NCBI GenBank assembly: GCA_043228905.1
Contig: JBHGNT010000013.1
Location: 14,880,001-14,944,000 of the forward strand
Direction: 5' to 3'
From: Azolla caroliniana
Lineage: Eukaryota > Polypodiophyta
Length of the DNA: 64,000 bases
How positions within the stretch are numbered: position 1 is the stretch's first letter; each line of letters starts with the position of its first letter. The notes below the pieces were generated by a model, which did no database searches, was not told the DNA's origin, and worked only from the letters and a program-made list of their open reading frames with translations. The position numbers and the translations under genes are program-made. Shown piece by piece: positions 1 through 10,775 of this stretch.

Positions 1-833
1 ATTCCTGCCCACTAATCCTAGAGACTTCGGCGGTTGTGTCTGAGAAGCAACGTGAGACCGGAGAGACGGGAGGTGGCGGCAAGAAAGGTAAAGTCGGAAG
101 CTGGTTCGGATGGAAGGTGATTCGGACGGGATTCCGATCCGAAAGAAAGCCGAACCGGGTAAAAGAGAATTCGGCCGAAAGACGAACCGAAAGAAAGCCG
201 AACCGAAAGGAAGAGAATTCGACCGAAAGACGACACAAACGAAAGCCAACCCGAAAAGGGGTCGACTCGGTCAAAACCGATCGACTAAGTCTGACTTGGC
301 CGAACGCGAATATGGATGGAGGCCGACCTAGCCGAAAGCCGATCGGACGAGACCGATCCGGAAAGAAGCTAATCCGACTCAACCGGAGGTTGGACCGGTC
401 GAGGCTGGTGAAAACGAGGAAAAGAAAGCCAACCGAAACCGAAACCGATAGATCGAAACCGGGCCGGAAGGAGACTGACTCAAGCGAAACCGAACAACCG
501 ATTCCGATTCGGCCGAATACGAATCCGATCGGAAGCCGATCAAACCGAAAGTCGATCGGACGAGAGCGATCCGGAAAAAAGTCAAGGTTGATGAAGACAA
601 GAAAGAGGCCAGTAAAAGACACTACCACAAATGACAAGGGCCAAGAATATGACGAGAGAGAACAAAGAATATGGTGGATCGGATGGCGACAATGGTTCGG
701 GTGGAAAGAATGGGTCTACTCAAAATGGAGAGACAAAGTTGACATAGCGGGACAAACGGAGGATGAAGGGGAGACAACGAGCATCGGCAACTTCGGCACA
801 TACCGGAGGATGTGCGGGTTCGGAGGGGGCGAG
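1..833 (+). mobile_element. Ty3-like element X, 3' internal region
   Basis: This is the end of an LTR element whose 5' part lies left of the window. It runs into a polypurine stretch (cggagggggcgag, 821-833) directly before an LTR start. A reading frame is open from about 36 to 881, but the protein is a monotonous Arg/Lys/Glu/Pro string from degenerate CCGAAAG-type repeats and runs on into the LTR, so I do not call it a gene. A hairpin just before the polypurine tract (796-815) matches those in elements C and D, which ties X to that group. No RT or integrase motif is visible here. Confidence 0.65.
796..815 (+). promoter_or_regulatory. Hairpin upstream of the polypurine tract of X
   Basis: GCACAT and ATGTGC form a perfect 6-bp stem around an 8-nt loop (accggagg). 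Element C has the same structure at 51478-51497 with GCGCAT/ATGCGC, so both sides of one base pair changed together. Role unknown; the position suggests RNA packaging or plus-strand priming. Confidence 0.6.
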
Positions 834-836
834 TGT

Positions 837-859
837 CGTAGTGTATTTCGTACACTACG
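837..859 (+). repeat. Perfect hairpin at the LTR start of X
   Basis: CGTAGTGTA and TACACTACG form a perfect 9-bp inverted repeat around a 5-nt loop, three bases inside the LTR terminus. This could be bound by integrase or be a chance palindrome; the sequence alone does not decide. Confidence 0.6.
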
Positions 860-932
860 TGAAAAAGTAAAAATAATATAACCGATTTAATTACATATAA
901 ATAAAAAAATAAGAATATCAAGATATTTATCA

Positions 933-1004
933 CGTGCATAGGGCAAGATTCGAACCTTGTACCTCCATGTAGCCAAACCTCAACTTTACCATTATGCTAC
1001 CTTA
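933..1004 (-). other. tRNA-like sequence inside the X LTR
   Basis: On the minus strand there is an A-box-like TAGCATAATGG and a near-consensus B box GGTTCGAATC. The T-arm stem is CAAG/CTTG. I could not pair a full acceptor stem, so it is not called a tRNA gene. A second unrelated LTR family here (Gy1) also carries an antisense tRNA-like block near its start. Confidence 0.5.
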
Positions 1005-1340
1005 TCTTTGGTGTTCTATAAATAGATTTAATAACTATAAGTGCTTTACTTGCGCCTACCTTTATTAAAAGGTAAATCATGTATTTTTAGAGTGCGTGAA
1101 TATTTTATAGAAAAACGCAAGCAACTAAAAAGTGACTCATGCACATCTAGTGTGCATGAGCACTATATTTAGCAAATAAAAGCAAGGATTAGAAAAGCAT
1201 TACATGCACATTTAGTGTGCATGAACGTATTAGAAAAAGCATGTAGCTATGCTTAGTCTCTCCCATCACTATATAAGGATGGGGAGCACATTGTAGTTTT
1301 TGTTGATTATTTTTCTATAATGATCAATCAATCTAAAATA

Positions 1341-1427
1341 TTCGTGGGATTCACGAATTTGCTAAAAATAATTCTCTCTTACTACCTAAATATTGACTAA
1401 ATATACTAAACTCGTGGGATTCACGAG
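1341..1427 (+). repeat. Two copies of a palindromic motif in the X LTR
   Basis: The 15-base motif TCGTGGGATTCACGA occurs at 1342-1356 and again at 1412-1426. Each copy is extended by matching flanks into a 6-bp-stem hairpin. They lie about 70 bases downstream of the TATA-like box, so they would fall in the transcribed leader. Confidence 0.6.
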
Positions 1428-1555
1428 ATTCTTATCTTATAACTCTTTATACCTGTTCTTTACTAGTCTTATTTGTATTTTTCTTTCTCCTAGTCCAAAA
1501 CCTCGGCGGTTCCCACCCGACTCACGCAAACGATCCGGAGCTGAAAGGCACGACA

Positions 1556-2003
1556 CCGTTATGACCTCTGTGTCGATTTCTTTGATCACCTTGTCGGCTT
1601 CTTTGTGTGGCGGTACCTCCATAATCGTCAAGAAGCCCTCGAGCCCGTGTTGCTTTAGCCATTTCTTGGCGGCTTCCGACAACGTTTGCGGGTCCATGTC
1701 TGTGTCGAGGTCAGATTGTGGTGGCGAGGTTGGCTGGTAATGAGAGTGAGATTGAGAGAGAGAGAGTTCAGAAAGTGGGGGTTCTCTGTGCGTAGGTTCT
1801 CGTCTGATGATCTTCCAGCGCCTTGGTGCTTCTGTGCTCCTAGGTTCGCGAAAGTAGAGGGTCTCCACGCGCAGTGGTTTTTCTCTGTGCATTCTGGCGC
1901 CTTTTTCGAGTGTGTGCACGTCGTGTACTAAAATAGCATTATGTCCTGTGGTGGCGCTTAAATGCCCACTACGTACCTTTTCGCTCCTCGCTCTTTCGTC
2001 CAT
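1556..2003 (-). pseudogene. Extra ORF downstream of pol in Ty3 element B (3'-truncated)
   Basis: This minus-strand reading frame starts with ATG at 2003, about 70 bases beyond the end of the B integrase, and is open until it meets the X LTR. About 149 residues are visible. The N-terminal half is basic with a Ser/His/Pro-rich stretch; the second half (DPQTLSEAAKKWLKQHG, then EVPPHKEADKVIKE) looks like ordinary coding sequence. I do not recognise a family. It sits where some plant Ty3 elements carry an additional or envelope-like ORF, but no signal peptide or membrane segment is visible. It could also be ancient unrelated DNA that B or X landed in. Confidence 0.4.
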
Positions 2004-2072
2004 ATATACCTCGCTTTTGCATGATTACATCGCTTTTATTTATTTTTTGATAAATTTTAATGTGGTGTGAGG

Positions 2073-3483
2073 TTAGTTGTCCGTTGGTCCTATCGGACCC
2101 TTACCGGCCTCATTCTCCCTTGTTACCGGCTTGCCGTCTCCTCCGTCTTGGTGGTTGCCGTTCCCCTCACAGGTTGTCGTTTCCTCACCGGTATCGGTCC
2201 TTTGCTCAAATGGGTTCTTAGGCATCGGTCCTCTATATGGCTTAAATCGGAATCCGTTGGCCCATTTGCCTAACACTTCGCCGGCAAGTGTCCCTAACTG
2301 GTAGGACCCATTATACTCACGTGTCAGCCAATACGGACCGGTCCATCTAAACCGTAGTTTTCCCGGCATCTTGCCCATCCGGGTCTGAAATACTAACACC
2401 GGTTTGCCGATTGTGAACATTTTTTCATTTCCTTTCCTGTGCCGGTCGATAAATGCTTTTTGTCGCCATTGTTCCAATTCTAAGTGCAGGATACTTGCCA
2501 GTCGTTGTTCCTCGAGTTCACACAGCGTTGTTAACCGTATTGCCTCCGACTCCTTCTCGTTCAGCCGTTCCCGTAGCTGGATCCGTAAGTTGGGTACTTG
2601 GAATTCCACCGGCATTACCGCCTCTAGTCCGAACGCTAACCAGAACGGTGTTGTTCGGATGCTCGTTTTATATGCCGTCCGGTATGCCCAAAGCGCGCTA
2701 TGTAGCTTGGTATCCCAATCCGTTCGGTTTTCGTTGACGATCTTTCAGAGGATATTCTGGAGCGTTTTGTTCGTCGATTCAGCTAACCCGTTTGCTTGCG
2801 GATAGTATGGTGTGCTCCGTTTATGGATAACGGCATAGAATGTCGTCAGGCTTTCAACTACTTGGCCAAGAAAGTGCCCCCGTTGGTCGCTTATTAATTC
2901 GATTGGGCATCCGTAACGGCACCAGATGTATTCGTATAGAAATTTTGCAATGTTGACGCAACGGTGTTGTCTCTTAAGGCTTTGGCCTCCACCCATTTCG
3001 TGCAGTAATCCGTCGCGACGATGACGTACTGATTACCTGTTCTCATTGCCGGTGGTTTGAACGGTCCAACAAAGTCTAGCCCCCACTTCTGGAATGGTTC
3101 GAGTGGTAGTACAGGCTGGTGTGGCATCTGAGCCTGCTCCGTTGGCTGGCCCATTCACTGGCATAGGTCACATTCTTTTGCGTACCGTACAACATCTCTT
3201 AATGTAGTTGGCCACCATAGGCCACTTTGCCATATTTTCCTGGCCGTTGCATCTCCGGCATAGTGACCTCCGACAACTCCGCAGTGGGCTTCTCTCAATA
3301 TGAGGTCCTTTTCATCGCTGCGCACCGCCCGTCTCCATATGCCGTCCGCGCCCTTGTGGTAAAGTGTCTCTTGCAATAAGCAGAAATGTCGGCTTTGCAC
3401 CGCCTAGGCGTTTCCTTTCGTCTCGGTTCATCTCCTCCGGAGGTAGTCCTGTGCTCAGAAACTGGTGCATGTTTGTGAGCCAC
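2073..3483 (-). pseudogene. Integrase of Ty3 element B (decayed)
   Basis: Read on the minus strand, the order is: zinc-binding HHCC region (GGHYAGDATARKIWQSGLWW, later CDLCQ), catalytic core with the first Asp in GLDFVGPF, second Asp in ISDQRGHF, Glu in ANGLAESTNK, and a GPY-type C-terminus (RFRWTGPYWLTREYNGSYQL). The integrase joins the 3' ends of the cDNA to target DNA. The frame is broken by shifts near 2745, 2894-2996 and 3400, so no intact enzyme is made. It continues the B polyprotein from the RNase H at 3492 and ends with a stop at 2073. Confidence 0.85.
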
Positions 3484-4572
3484 TTGTCTTCCTATGCCGC
3501 CAATTCATCTGCTGCAGTTTCCGTAGTGACTCGAAACAGCTCTGCATCCGGAAACTCGTCCGCTACTCCGTCACTCGTCTCTCCGGACTCTAATCGAATT
3601 AAATAATCCGCTACGGCGTGCTGTATACCGGGTCGGTGGAATATTTCGAACTCGAATTCCTGTAATAGTAAGGTCCACCGGGCCAACTTACCGGTGAGTG
3701 ACGCCTTGGACACCAGGTAAAGGAGTGCCGAATGATCTACATGGAAGGAAAACTTCCTTCCCAATAAATAATGCCGAAACTTTGTCACGTTGTAAATCAT
3801 CCATAGAGCTTCTCGTTCCGTGGTAGAGTAGTTCCATTCTGCTTGGGATAGCTTTCGGCTAGCATAGTACACTGGCCGGTACCACTTTGGCTCCGTAAGC
3901 TGCATCAGTACGCTTCCGATTGCGATGTCAGAGACGTCCACGAACACATGAAATTCTTTACTCCAATCCGGTGGCTGCAGTACCGGTGCTTGCGACAATA
4001 GTACCTTGAGGGCCCTATACGCCCTATCCTCGGTGTCGGTCCACTGGAATGGTGTCCGATGTACGGCGGCATGCAACGGTGTAGCTAGGTCAGCCAAGTA
4101 TCGGAGCATCCGATTGTGCCACCGGATCTGTCCTAAGAACCGGCTCAATGCCTTTGCCGTTGCCGGCGCCGGTGCTTCTAATATGGCTTTCACTTTGTCT
4201 GGGTCGACTGCAATACCTTCCTGGCTCACAATATGTCCTAATAAGGTTCCACTGGACACGCCAAATACACACTTTGCCGGATTCAAGCTTAGCCGGTATG
4301 CTCTACACTTTTCTAGACAAAGACGGAGGTGCTGAAAATGGTCCTCCTCCCGGCTATAGATGGCGAAATCGTCAAGGAAAACCTGCATAAAAGCCGGGAT
4401 ATATTCACCAAAGATTTCTATGATGATTCGTTGAAATGTTGTCGGTGCCGTTTTGAGTCCGAACATCATCACCACGGCCACAAACACCCCCCATTCGGTG
4501 ACGAAAGTCGTTTTCTCTTGGTCGTCGGGGTGCATCCGGATCTGATTATACCAGATGAATCCGTCTAGAAAG
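3484..4572 (-). pseudogene. RT (C-terminal part) and RNase H of Ty3 element B
   Basis: This is the second half of the B reverse transcriptase, cut off from its first half (10776 onward) by copia element A. The catalytic box is FLDDFAIYS. The following FLGQIRWHNRMLRYLADLATPLHAAVH and the RNase H start FHVFVDVSDIAIGSVL (Asp) are clear, as is the RNase H end FEIFHRPGIQHAVADYL. A reading frame of 347 codons is open from 4535. Joining 4568-4572 to 10776 in translation restores a continuous RT fold (AGHEVYSFLDGF), which confirms the insertion point. The RT is not a typical Tekay/CRM or Athila type by eye; lineage is unassigned. Confidence 0.9.
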
Positions 4573-5225
4573 TGTTGGGATTACGGTCCCTCCGGATGGG
4601 ATGGTCAGATGTCCGGGAATCGGGAATGAAGACCCGAATGAGGAGTACCCGGTATCGGAACCGGATGATGAAGACCCGGTTTCGGATCCGGATGATGAAG
4701 ACCCCGGCTACGGAGCCGGATGACGAATGTACCCGGAGAGAGATCCGGATGCGGGGACATATTTGTGAATATGTTTGCCAAGGGCCCTCGAGGCTATATT
4801 TGTAAATAGCCCAAAAGTCATATGTGTATAAATATGACTTAGGGCAAACAGTTTTGTTGTTGTTGTTCATTTTTCTGTTTTCCACTTAGAGGGAGCGAAG
4901 TGAGAGCAACCGAGAGAGGGAGCGAAGTGAGAGCAGCCGAGAGAGAGAGAGAGAAAGGAAGAGGTCGACGTCTCTGTGTAATACCGCCGCCTGTGGCGAG
5001 GACAGCGAGCTCAAGGTCGTCGCCTTGCAGCTCGCCATTGTACATTCCCTGCGTATAGTGATAGTTGGAGTCTTGCACTCCCGTGGTTTTTCCTGTCTAG
5101 GGTTTTCCACGCTAAACCCTGTGCATTCGAGTCTCTCTCTGTGTTTTCGATTTACTGCTGCATTGATTCGTGTTTCCCCGGTTGTGGCCGAGAGGTGAAG
5201 GTTTTGAAAGCGTCAATTTCTAACA
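4573..5225 (+). repeat. 5' LTR of copia element A
   Basis: It starts TGTTGGGATTACGG and ends TTTCTAACA. U3 holds a few degenerate CCGGATGATGAAGACCC repeats. A TATA box (TATAAATA) lies at 4827-4834, and a GA-rich tract follows at about 4875-4955. The tract is the main difference from the 3' LTR. Confidence 0.95.
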
Positions 5226-5228
5226 ATC

Positions 5229-5240
5229 TGGTATCAGAGC
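5229..5240 (+). other. Primer binding site, tRNA-iMet
   Basis: TGGTATCAGAGC, three bases after the 5' LTR, is the standard complement of the 3' end of plant initiator methionine tRNA. Confidence 0.95.
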
Positions 5241-5256
5241 GACTGCAGTGCAGAAA

Positions 5257-5994
5257 ATGGAAGGCGGCAGCAGCGGGCAGCCGGGGATGATGGTGTTGAA
5301 TGCGCAGAACAACGCCGACTGGAAGATAAAGATGGAGGATCTGTTCATTGTTCGGGACCTGTATGAACCGATCGACAGGTCGGAAATACCCAAGGGGGTA
5401 CTTGAGACGGAATGGAGGCTTCTGAACCGGAAAGCCGTTGCAACCATTCGGCAATACGTCGACGTGAGCGTTCTACAACATGTGGCGAACGACACCAACG
5501 CATATGAGATGTGGCAGAAGCTGTCGGGCCTCTACGAGAGGAAGAATGTGTTGAACCGGACCTCCCTGATGAGGAAGATAGTGAACCTCAAGTACCGGGA
5601 CGGCGAGAGTATGGTGGAACACGTAAGCACGTTCATGGGATTCGTGAACCAGCTTGCGGCGATCAAGTTCCCGTTGGAGGATGCAATGCAAGCCATCATG
5701 TTGATGTGTACATTGCCGGAAAGCTGGGAGAACTTGGTGGTGACTCTCAGCACCTCCTGCACCGAAGATAACTTGTCCCTACAAACGGTAAAGACAAGCA
5801 TTTTGAACGAAGAAGCGCGTCGGAGAGATAAAGAACTGGCCTCCGATCCGAAGATGTTGCTTACCGAATCGGATCGGGGAAGACAATGGAACCGGAGTCC
5901 GCAAAGACGGGAGAAGTCGAGGACCCGGTCGCAGTCAAGAGGAAGGCCCACATGCTTCCACTGTGGGAAGCCGGGGCACTTCCGAAAGAATTGA
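5257..5994 (+). pseudogene. gag of copia element A, stopped inside its zinc knuckle
   Basis: ATG at 5257 follows the primer site by 16 bases. The protein has the UBN2-type copia capsid (NNADWKIKMEDLFIVRDLY, then WQKLSGLYERKN and LRKIVNLKYRDG-like segments) and an Arg/Ser-rich linker before the nucleocapsid motif CFHCGKPGHFRKN. The last Cys of this CX2CX4HX4C knuckle is replaced by a TGA stop (5992-5994); the related element E reads Cys there. The frame after the stop continues directly into protease, so gag and pol were one ORF. Confidence 0.9.
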
Positions 5995-7739
5995 CGGCAT
6001 TACCGAAAAGACAACGGAGCCGACGACACCGATTCGAAGAAGTCTTCGGAACGGAACGGTGCTTACCGGGGGGCCACGGACCGGAATGGTTCGGATCGGC
6101 GAGGGCAGGACCGGAAAGGAACGACGGCACTCGCGGCAAGTGAAGAGGAGATCATGCTCATCACCGAAGAAGGTGAACTAAACATTGCCGGCGATGAGAC
6201 TACCTGGGTGGTCGATTCCGGAGCGTCGTTCCACCTGACCCCGGAAAGAAGATACTTCTCATCCTACACAGCCGGTGAGCATGGCTGTGTTCGGATGGGA
6301 AATGAAGGTACGTGCCGGATTGCCGGCATAGGAGACGTGTGGTTGACAACCTCGACCGGATGCAAAATGTTGCTGAAGGATGTCCGACACGTTCCGGAGG
6401 TTCGATTGAACCTGATTTCGGCCGGGAGGCTAGACGATGAAGGCTACACAGGTAGCATCCGGAACTGCGTAATGAAGTTCAGCAAGGGGAGCCTCATAGT
6501 GGCTCGGGCCCGGAAAGTCAACACACTGTACCTTATGAATGCCTGGTTGTGTCCGGAGGAGTTGAACGTGGCAGCCGACACTGCCGGTGAGCTGTGGCAC
6601 AAGAGACTGTGCCACATGAGTGAGAAGGGGATGAAGAGGCTTGCAGAAGACAACCTTATTCCAGTGAAGCATGTGCACCTGGAGAAGTGCACCGATTGCC
6701 TGGCCGGTAAGCAGAACCGAACCTCCTTCCACTCAAGGCCACCAACGAGACGTAGCGCACCATTGGAGTTGGTGCACACTGACGTGTGTCAAGTAGAAAC
6801 GAAGTCACATGGCGGAGCCCAGTACTTCGTGACATTCATTGATGACCACAGCCGGAAGCTGTGGACGGCACCGTTGAAGACAAAGAACCAAGTGTTGTGC
6901 GTCTTCAAAGAACTCCACGCGAGAGTGGAAAGGGAATCCGGCAAGAAGCTGAAAGTGATACGAGCGGATAACGGAGGGGAATACCGGGGGCAGTTCGAGG
7001 AGTACTGTCGCTTGAAGGGAATCCGGCTCGAGTTTATTGTGCCGAAGACGCCGAAACTGAACGGGTTGGCCGAGAGGATGAACCGGACCATAATGGAGAG
7101 GGTCCAGAGTATGCTGGCGCATGCGAAATTACCCAAGGGGTTTTGGGCTGAGGCAATGTCGACGGCGACATACGTGATAAACAGATCACCCTAAGTACCT
7201 TTGGACGGAGACACGCCGCAGAGAGTGTGGACCGGTAGAGAAGTATCCTACCGGCATCTGAAGGTGTTCGGGTGTCTCGCATATGTGCATGTGGCAAAGG
7301 ACCGGAGAGGAAAGCTAGATCCAAAGACCCGGCCATGCATATTCCTCGGTTACGGCGATGACGAGTTCGGCTACCGAGTATGGGACCCGGTCGACAAGAA
7401 GATATTCCGGAGTCGTGATATCATCTTCATGGAGGACAAGACACTAGCCGACTGGGAGTCGGAGAAGAAGATGAAGAGCTCCAAGTCGACCGGTGAGGAT
7501 CAACTCTACGAGGAGCAGTCCCGACCGGCAAGGTACCGGTTAGCACTCGAGGATCCGGCCGAAGACGGTGAAGAAACAGAACCGGCCGAGGAAGATGAAA
7601 CTGATACCGGAACCGGCCCCGATCCCGAAATGGATTCGGATGAAGAGGAAACGGAGGAGCCGGTTACCGAAGCTCCGGAACGGAGATATCCTCTAAGAGA
7701 GAGAAGGGCCCCCCGGAGATTTCCGGAACCAGAGCACGT
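5995..7739 (+). pseudogene. Protease and integrase of copia element A
   Basis: The aspartic protease motif is WVVDSGASFHLT near 6208. It is followed by the pre-integrase zinc region (LWHKRLCHMSEKG ... CTDCLAGKQ, HHCC) and the integrase core with Asp in LVHTDVC, Asp in IRADNGGEY and Glu in GLAERMNRT. The protein cleaves the polyprotein and inserts cDNA. A TAA at 7192-7194 replaces a Ser codon present in element E, after which the same frame continues to the acidic linker at about 7600-7735. The frame is then broken by solo LTR K. Confidence 0.9.
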
Positions 7740-8532
7740 TGTCGAGATATTACACAAGTGCGTGTGGAAACGAGGCGGGACCGCGGGGGTCTCGAACCAA
7801 AGAGCAAGCGAGGGAGGAGAAAGAGAGAGAACCGGCTACGCAGGACCGGGGATACACAGGGACACGGCCCTTCAGCACGGAGAACGCGAACAGACACCGA
7901 CACAGACAGATGCGAATGACTAGATATGTATATTAAGAAAAATGGCTAACACGACTACAACCCTCGATGGGGCACAGGTTGGTTACAACCGAACAGGCCG
8001 GCGAACAGATGCCGATGCCTGTTCGCTTCGACGCACAAAGGGGTAGCAGGTCGGAGGTGCTGCCCGAAGCACTCGGGCGTTCCTCAAAACAGCGCGAGCC
8101 TCCTCGGAACCCTGCACAGAAAAGCTATGGAGCTCAAGAAGGAAGGAAACAGAGAGAGAAGCGTCCAGAAACGGTCCGACAGCACTTCGTCCTCTCTGCG
8201 CGAGATCCCTGCAACAGCTCTTTCCTGCTCCTTATATAGGCCGACGAGCAGGCCGTCATGTCAGCTTTATTCCCTGTCCCTTTTGGACAGGGATCCGCCC
8301 CGTTCTTCATGCATCCGCGTAGTTACGCCACTGACTCGTACAGTTCCTTAGCTCGCGCGCGCGACCGAAAAGACTGTTCGCGCGGTCTTTGTCTCCACTT
8401 GTGTTAGGGCCCGTTCCTGCCGATTATCCTCCTAATTCGCTTCTATGTACAACTTGGAGCGTGCGCGCGTGAAGAACCGGTTCCCACGCCATGGTGCGCC
8501 GATTCCGCTTATGGACGGTTTTCTTCACGACA
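7740..8532 (-). mobile_element. Solo LTR K (C/D group) inside copia A
   Basis: The 793-bp block has TGTCG...CGACA termini and is flanked by acgt on both sides (7736-7739, 8533-8536). Removing it and one acgt restores the element E sequence (gagcacgtg...). On the minus strand it begins TGTCGTGAAGAAAACCGTCC-like, matching the start of the element C LTR. The duplication is 4 bp, not the usual 5. Confidence 0.9.
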
Positions 8533-8536
8533 ACGT

Positions 8537-10137
8537 GCTGCTAATCGACGAGGGGGAGCCGGAGAGTTTTGAAGAAGCAAAGCTTGACACCCATAGCCGC
8601 AGGTGGTTAAGTGCCATGTAGGAGGAGATGGATTCCCTGCATGAGAACCACACATATGAACTTGTGGAGTTGCCGAAAGGAAAGCGGGCACTTCGAAACA
8701 AGTGGGTGTTCAAGCTGAAACCGGGAGATGCCAGAAACCCCCCGAGATACAAAGCCAGGATCGTGGTGAAGGGGTTCCAGCAGAAGAAGGGCGTCGACTT
8801 CGACGAGATATTTGCCCCGGTAGTGAAGATGACCTCCATCTGGACGGTGCTGAGCATAGCGGCAAGCATGGACCTCGAGGTAGAACAGATGGACGTGAAG
8901 ACGGCATTCCTTCACGGTGACCTCGAAGAAGAGATCTACATGCAGCAACCGGAAGGATTCGAGAAGAAAGGGAAGGAGCACCTGGTATGCCGGTTGAAGA
9001 AGAGCCTTTACGGACTGAAGCAGGCTCCCCGGCAATGGTACCAGAAGTTCGACTCTTTCATGACCGACGAAGGGTACCACAAAACGCAGTCCGATCACTG
9101 CGTGTTTGTGAAGAAGTTCGAAGGAGGAGACTTTCTAATACTCCTCCTGTACGTGGACGACATGTTGATCGTCGGACGGGACCAAGTCAAGATACGGATG
9201 CTGAAGAAAGCGCTTCACCGAACCTTCTCAATGAAGGACCTGGGTCCGGCGAGGCAAATACTAGGGATGCACATCATCCGGGACCGGAAGAAGAAGCAGT
9301 TGTGGCTGTCACAGGAGAAGTACGTGACAAAGGTGCTTCACTGGTTCAACATGTCGGAAGCAAGACCGGTCGGGTCAACCCTCCCGGCAAACTGCAAGTT
9401 GTCCAGCAAGCAAAGCCCCAAGACAAAGGCTGAGAAGGAGGACATGATGAAAGTACCATATGCCTCTGTCGTCAGAAGCTTGATGTACGCAATGGTGTGT
9501 ACAAGACCGGACATAGGATATGCAGTCGGAGTGGTGAGCCGGTACATGAGCAATCCCGGCAAAGAGCACTGGAACGCGGCCAAGTGGATACTCCGATACC
9601 TGAAGGGCACGGCAAACGTGTGCCTCCGATTCGGCTCCGGTAAGCCCGAACTCGACGGCTTTACTGATTCGGATATGTCGGCTGATGCAGATACCAGCCG
9701 GTCCACATCAGGGTATGTGATGACGTATGCAGGGGGAGCTGTTTCGTGGCAGTCGAGGCTGCAGAAGACGGTTGCGTTGTCAACCACGGAGGCGGAGTAC
9801 ATGGCGGCTGTTGAAGCCGGCAAGGAAATAATATGGATGAAGGACTTCATTAGAGAGCTCGGTATCCGGCAAGAGGAGTACCGACTCTACTGCGACAATC
9901 AGAGTGCCATCCACCTTGCGAAGAACGCGGCCTATCACTCCCGGACGAAGCACATCCAGCGAAGATATCACTGGATCCGGGAAAGGATAGAAGACTAGGA
10001 GTTCGTGCTAACGAAGATCCACACGGACGAGAACGGGTCAGATATGCTGACCAAAGTGCTCACACCAGACAAGCTGGAAGCGTGCCGGAAGAGGGTCGGA
10101 CTGGAAAGACATTCCATGCCGAAGTGAAGGGGGAGTT
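8537..10137 (+). pseudogene. Reverse transcriptase and RNase H of copia element A
   Basis: The RT starts at HENHTYELVELPKGKRALRN, has NKWVFKLKPG and DVKTAFLHGDLEEEIYM, and the catalytic box LLLYVDDMLIVG near 9150. RNase H follows (GFTDSDMSADADTSRSTSGY, STTEAEYMA, YCDNQSAIHLAKN). It copies the element RNA into DNA and removes the template. A TAG near 8620 (CATGTAG, Gln in relatives) and a TAG at 9996-9998 interrupt it. The tail is followed by the polypurine tract gaagtgaagggggagtt up to 10137. Confidence 0.92.
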
Positions 10138-10475
10138 TGTTGGGATTACGGTCCCTCCGGATGGGATGGTCAGATGTCCGGGAATCGGGAATGAAGACCC
10201 GAATGAGGAGTACCCGGTATCGGAACCGGATGATGAAGACCCGGTTTCGGATCCGGATGATGAAGACCCCGGCTACGGAGCCGGATGACGAATGTACCCG
10301 GAGAGAGATCCGGATGCGGGGACATATTTGTGAATATGTTTGCCAAGGGCCCTCGAGGCTATATTTGTAAATAGCCCAAAAGTCATATGTGTATAAATAT
10401 GACTTAGGGCAAACAGTTTTGTTGTTGTTGCTCATTTTTCTGTTTTCCACTTAGAGGGAGCGAAGTGAGAGCAGC

Positions 10476-10510
<35 letters not shown>

Positions 10511-10775
10511 GAGGTCGACGTCTCTGTGTAATACCGCCGCCTGTGGCGAGGACAGCGAGCTCAAGGTCGTCGCCTTGCAGCTCGCCATTGTACATTCCCT
10601 GCGTATAGTGATAGTTGGAGTCTTGCACTCCCGTGGTTTTTCCCGTCTAGGGTTTTCCACGCTAAACCCTGTGCATTCGAGTCTCTCTCTGTGTTTTCGA
10701 TTTACTGCTGCATTGATTCGTGTTTCCCCGGTTGTGGCCGAGAGGTGAAGGTTTTGAAAGCGTCAATTTCTAACA
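10138..10775 (+). repeat. 3' LTR of copia element A
   Basis: Matches the 5' LTR except for two T/C differences and a shorter, purer GA tract. It ends TTTCTAACA and is followed by the target duplication gaaag. Confidence 0.95.

Larger units (their letters stand above)
834..1555 (+). repeat. 3' LTR of element X
   Basis: The LTR starts TGTCGTAG right after the polypurine tract and most likely ends at GGCACGACA, giving the TGTCG...CGACA termini shared with C, D, J and K. Its last part (gcggttcccacccgactcacgc) resembles the C LTR end (gaggtcccgcctcactccacg). A TATA-like TATATAAG lies at 1270-1277. The base after the LTR begins ccgt, which fits the 4-bp CG-centred target pattern of this group. The 5' LTR is outside the window, so the right edge rests on similarity of termini. 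Confidence 0.6.
4573..10775 (+). mobile_element. Ty1/copia element A (Tork-like), complete but coding-dead
   Basis: This element is flanked by the 5-bp duplication gaaag (4568-4572 and 10776-10780). Two LTRs of 653 and 638 bp differ by two substitutions plus the length of a GA tract. The order gag-PR-IN-RT-RNase H is the copia order. The coding part carries at least four in-frame stops (5992, 7192, about 8620, about 9996) and an inserted solo LTR (7740-8532). It sits in the RT of Ty3 element B in the opposite orientation. Confidence 0.95.

Noticed and set aside
933-1004. Functional tRNA gene
   Set aside because: Good B box and T-arm, but no acceptor stem could be paired and it lies inside an LTR.
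5152-5454. Minus-strand frames over the copia A LTR and gag
   Set aside because: Antisense shadows of the LTR and the gag frame with clear domain content on the plus strand.
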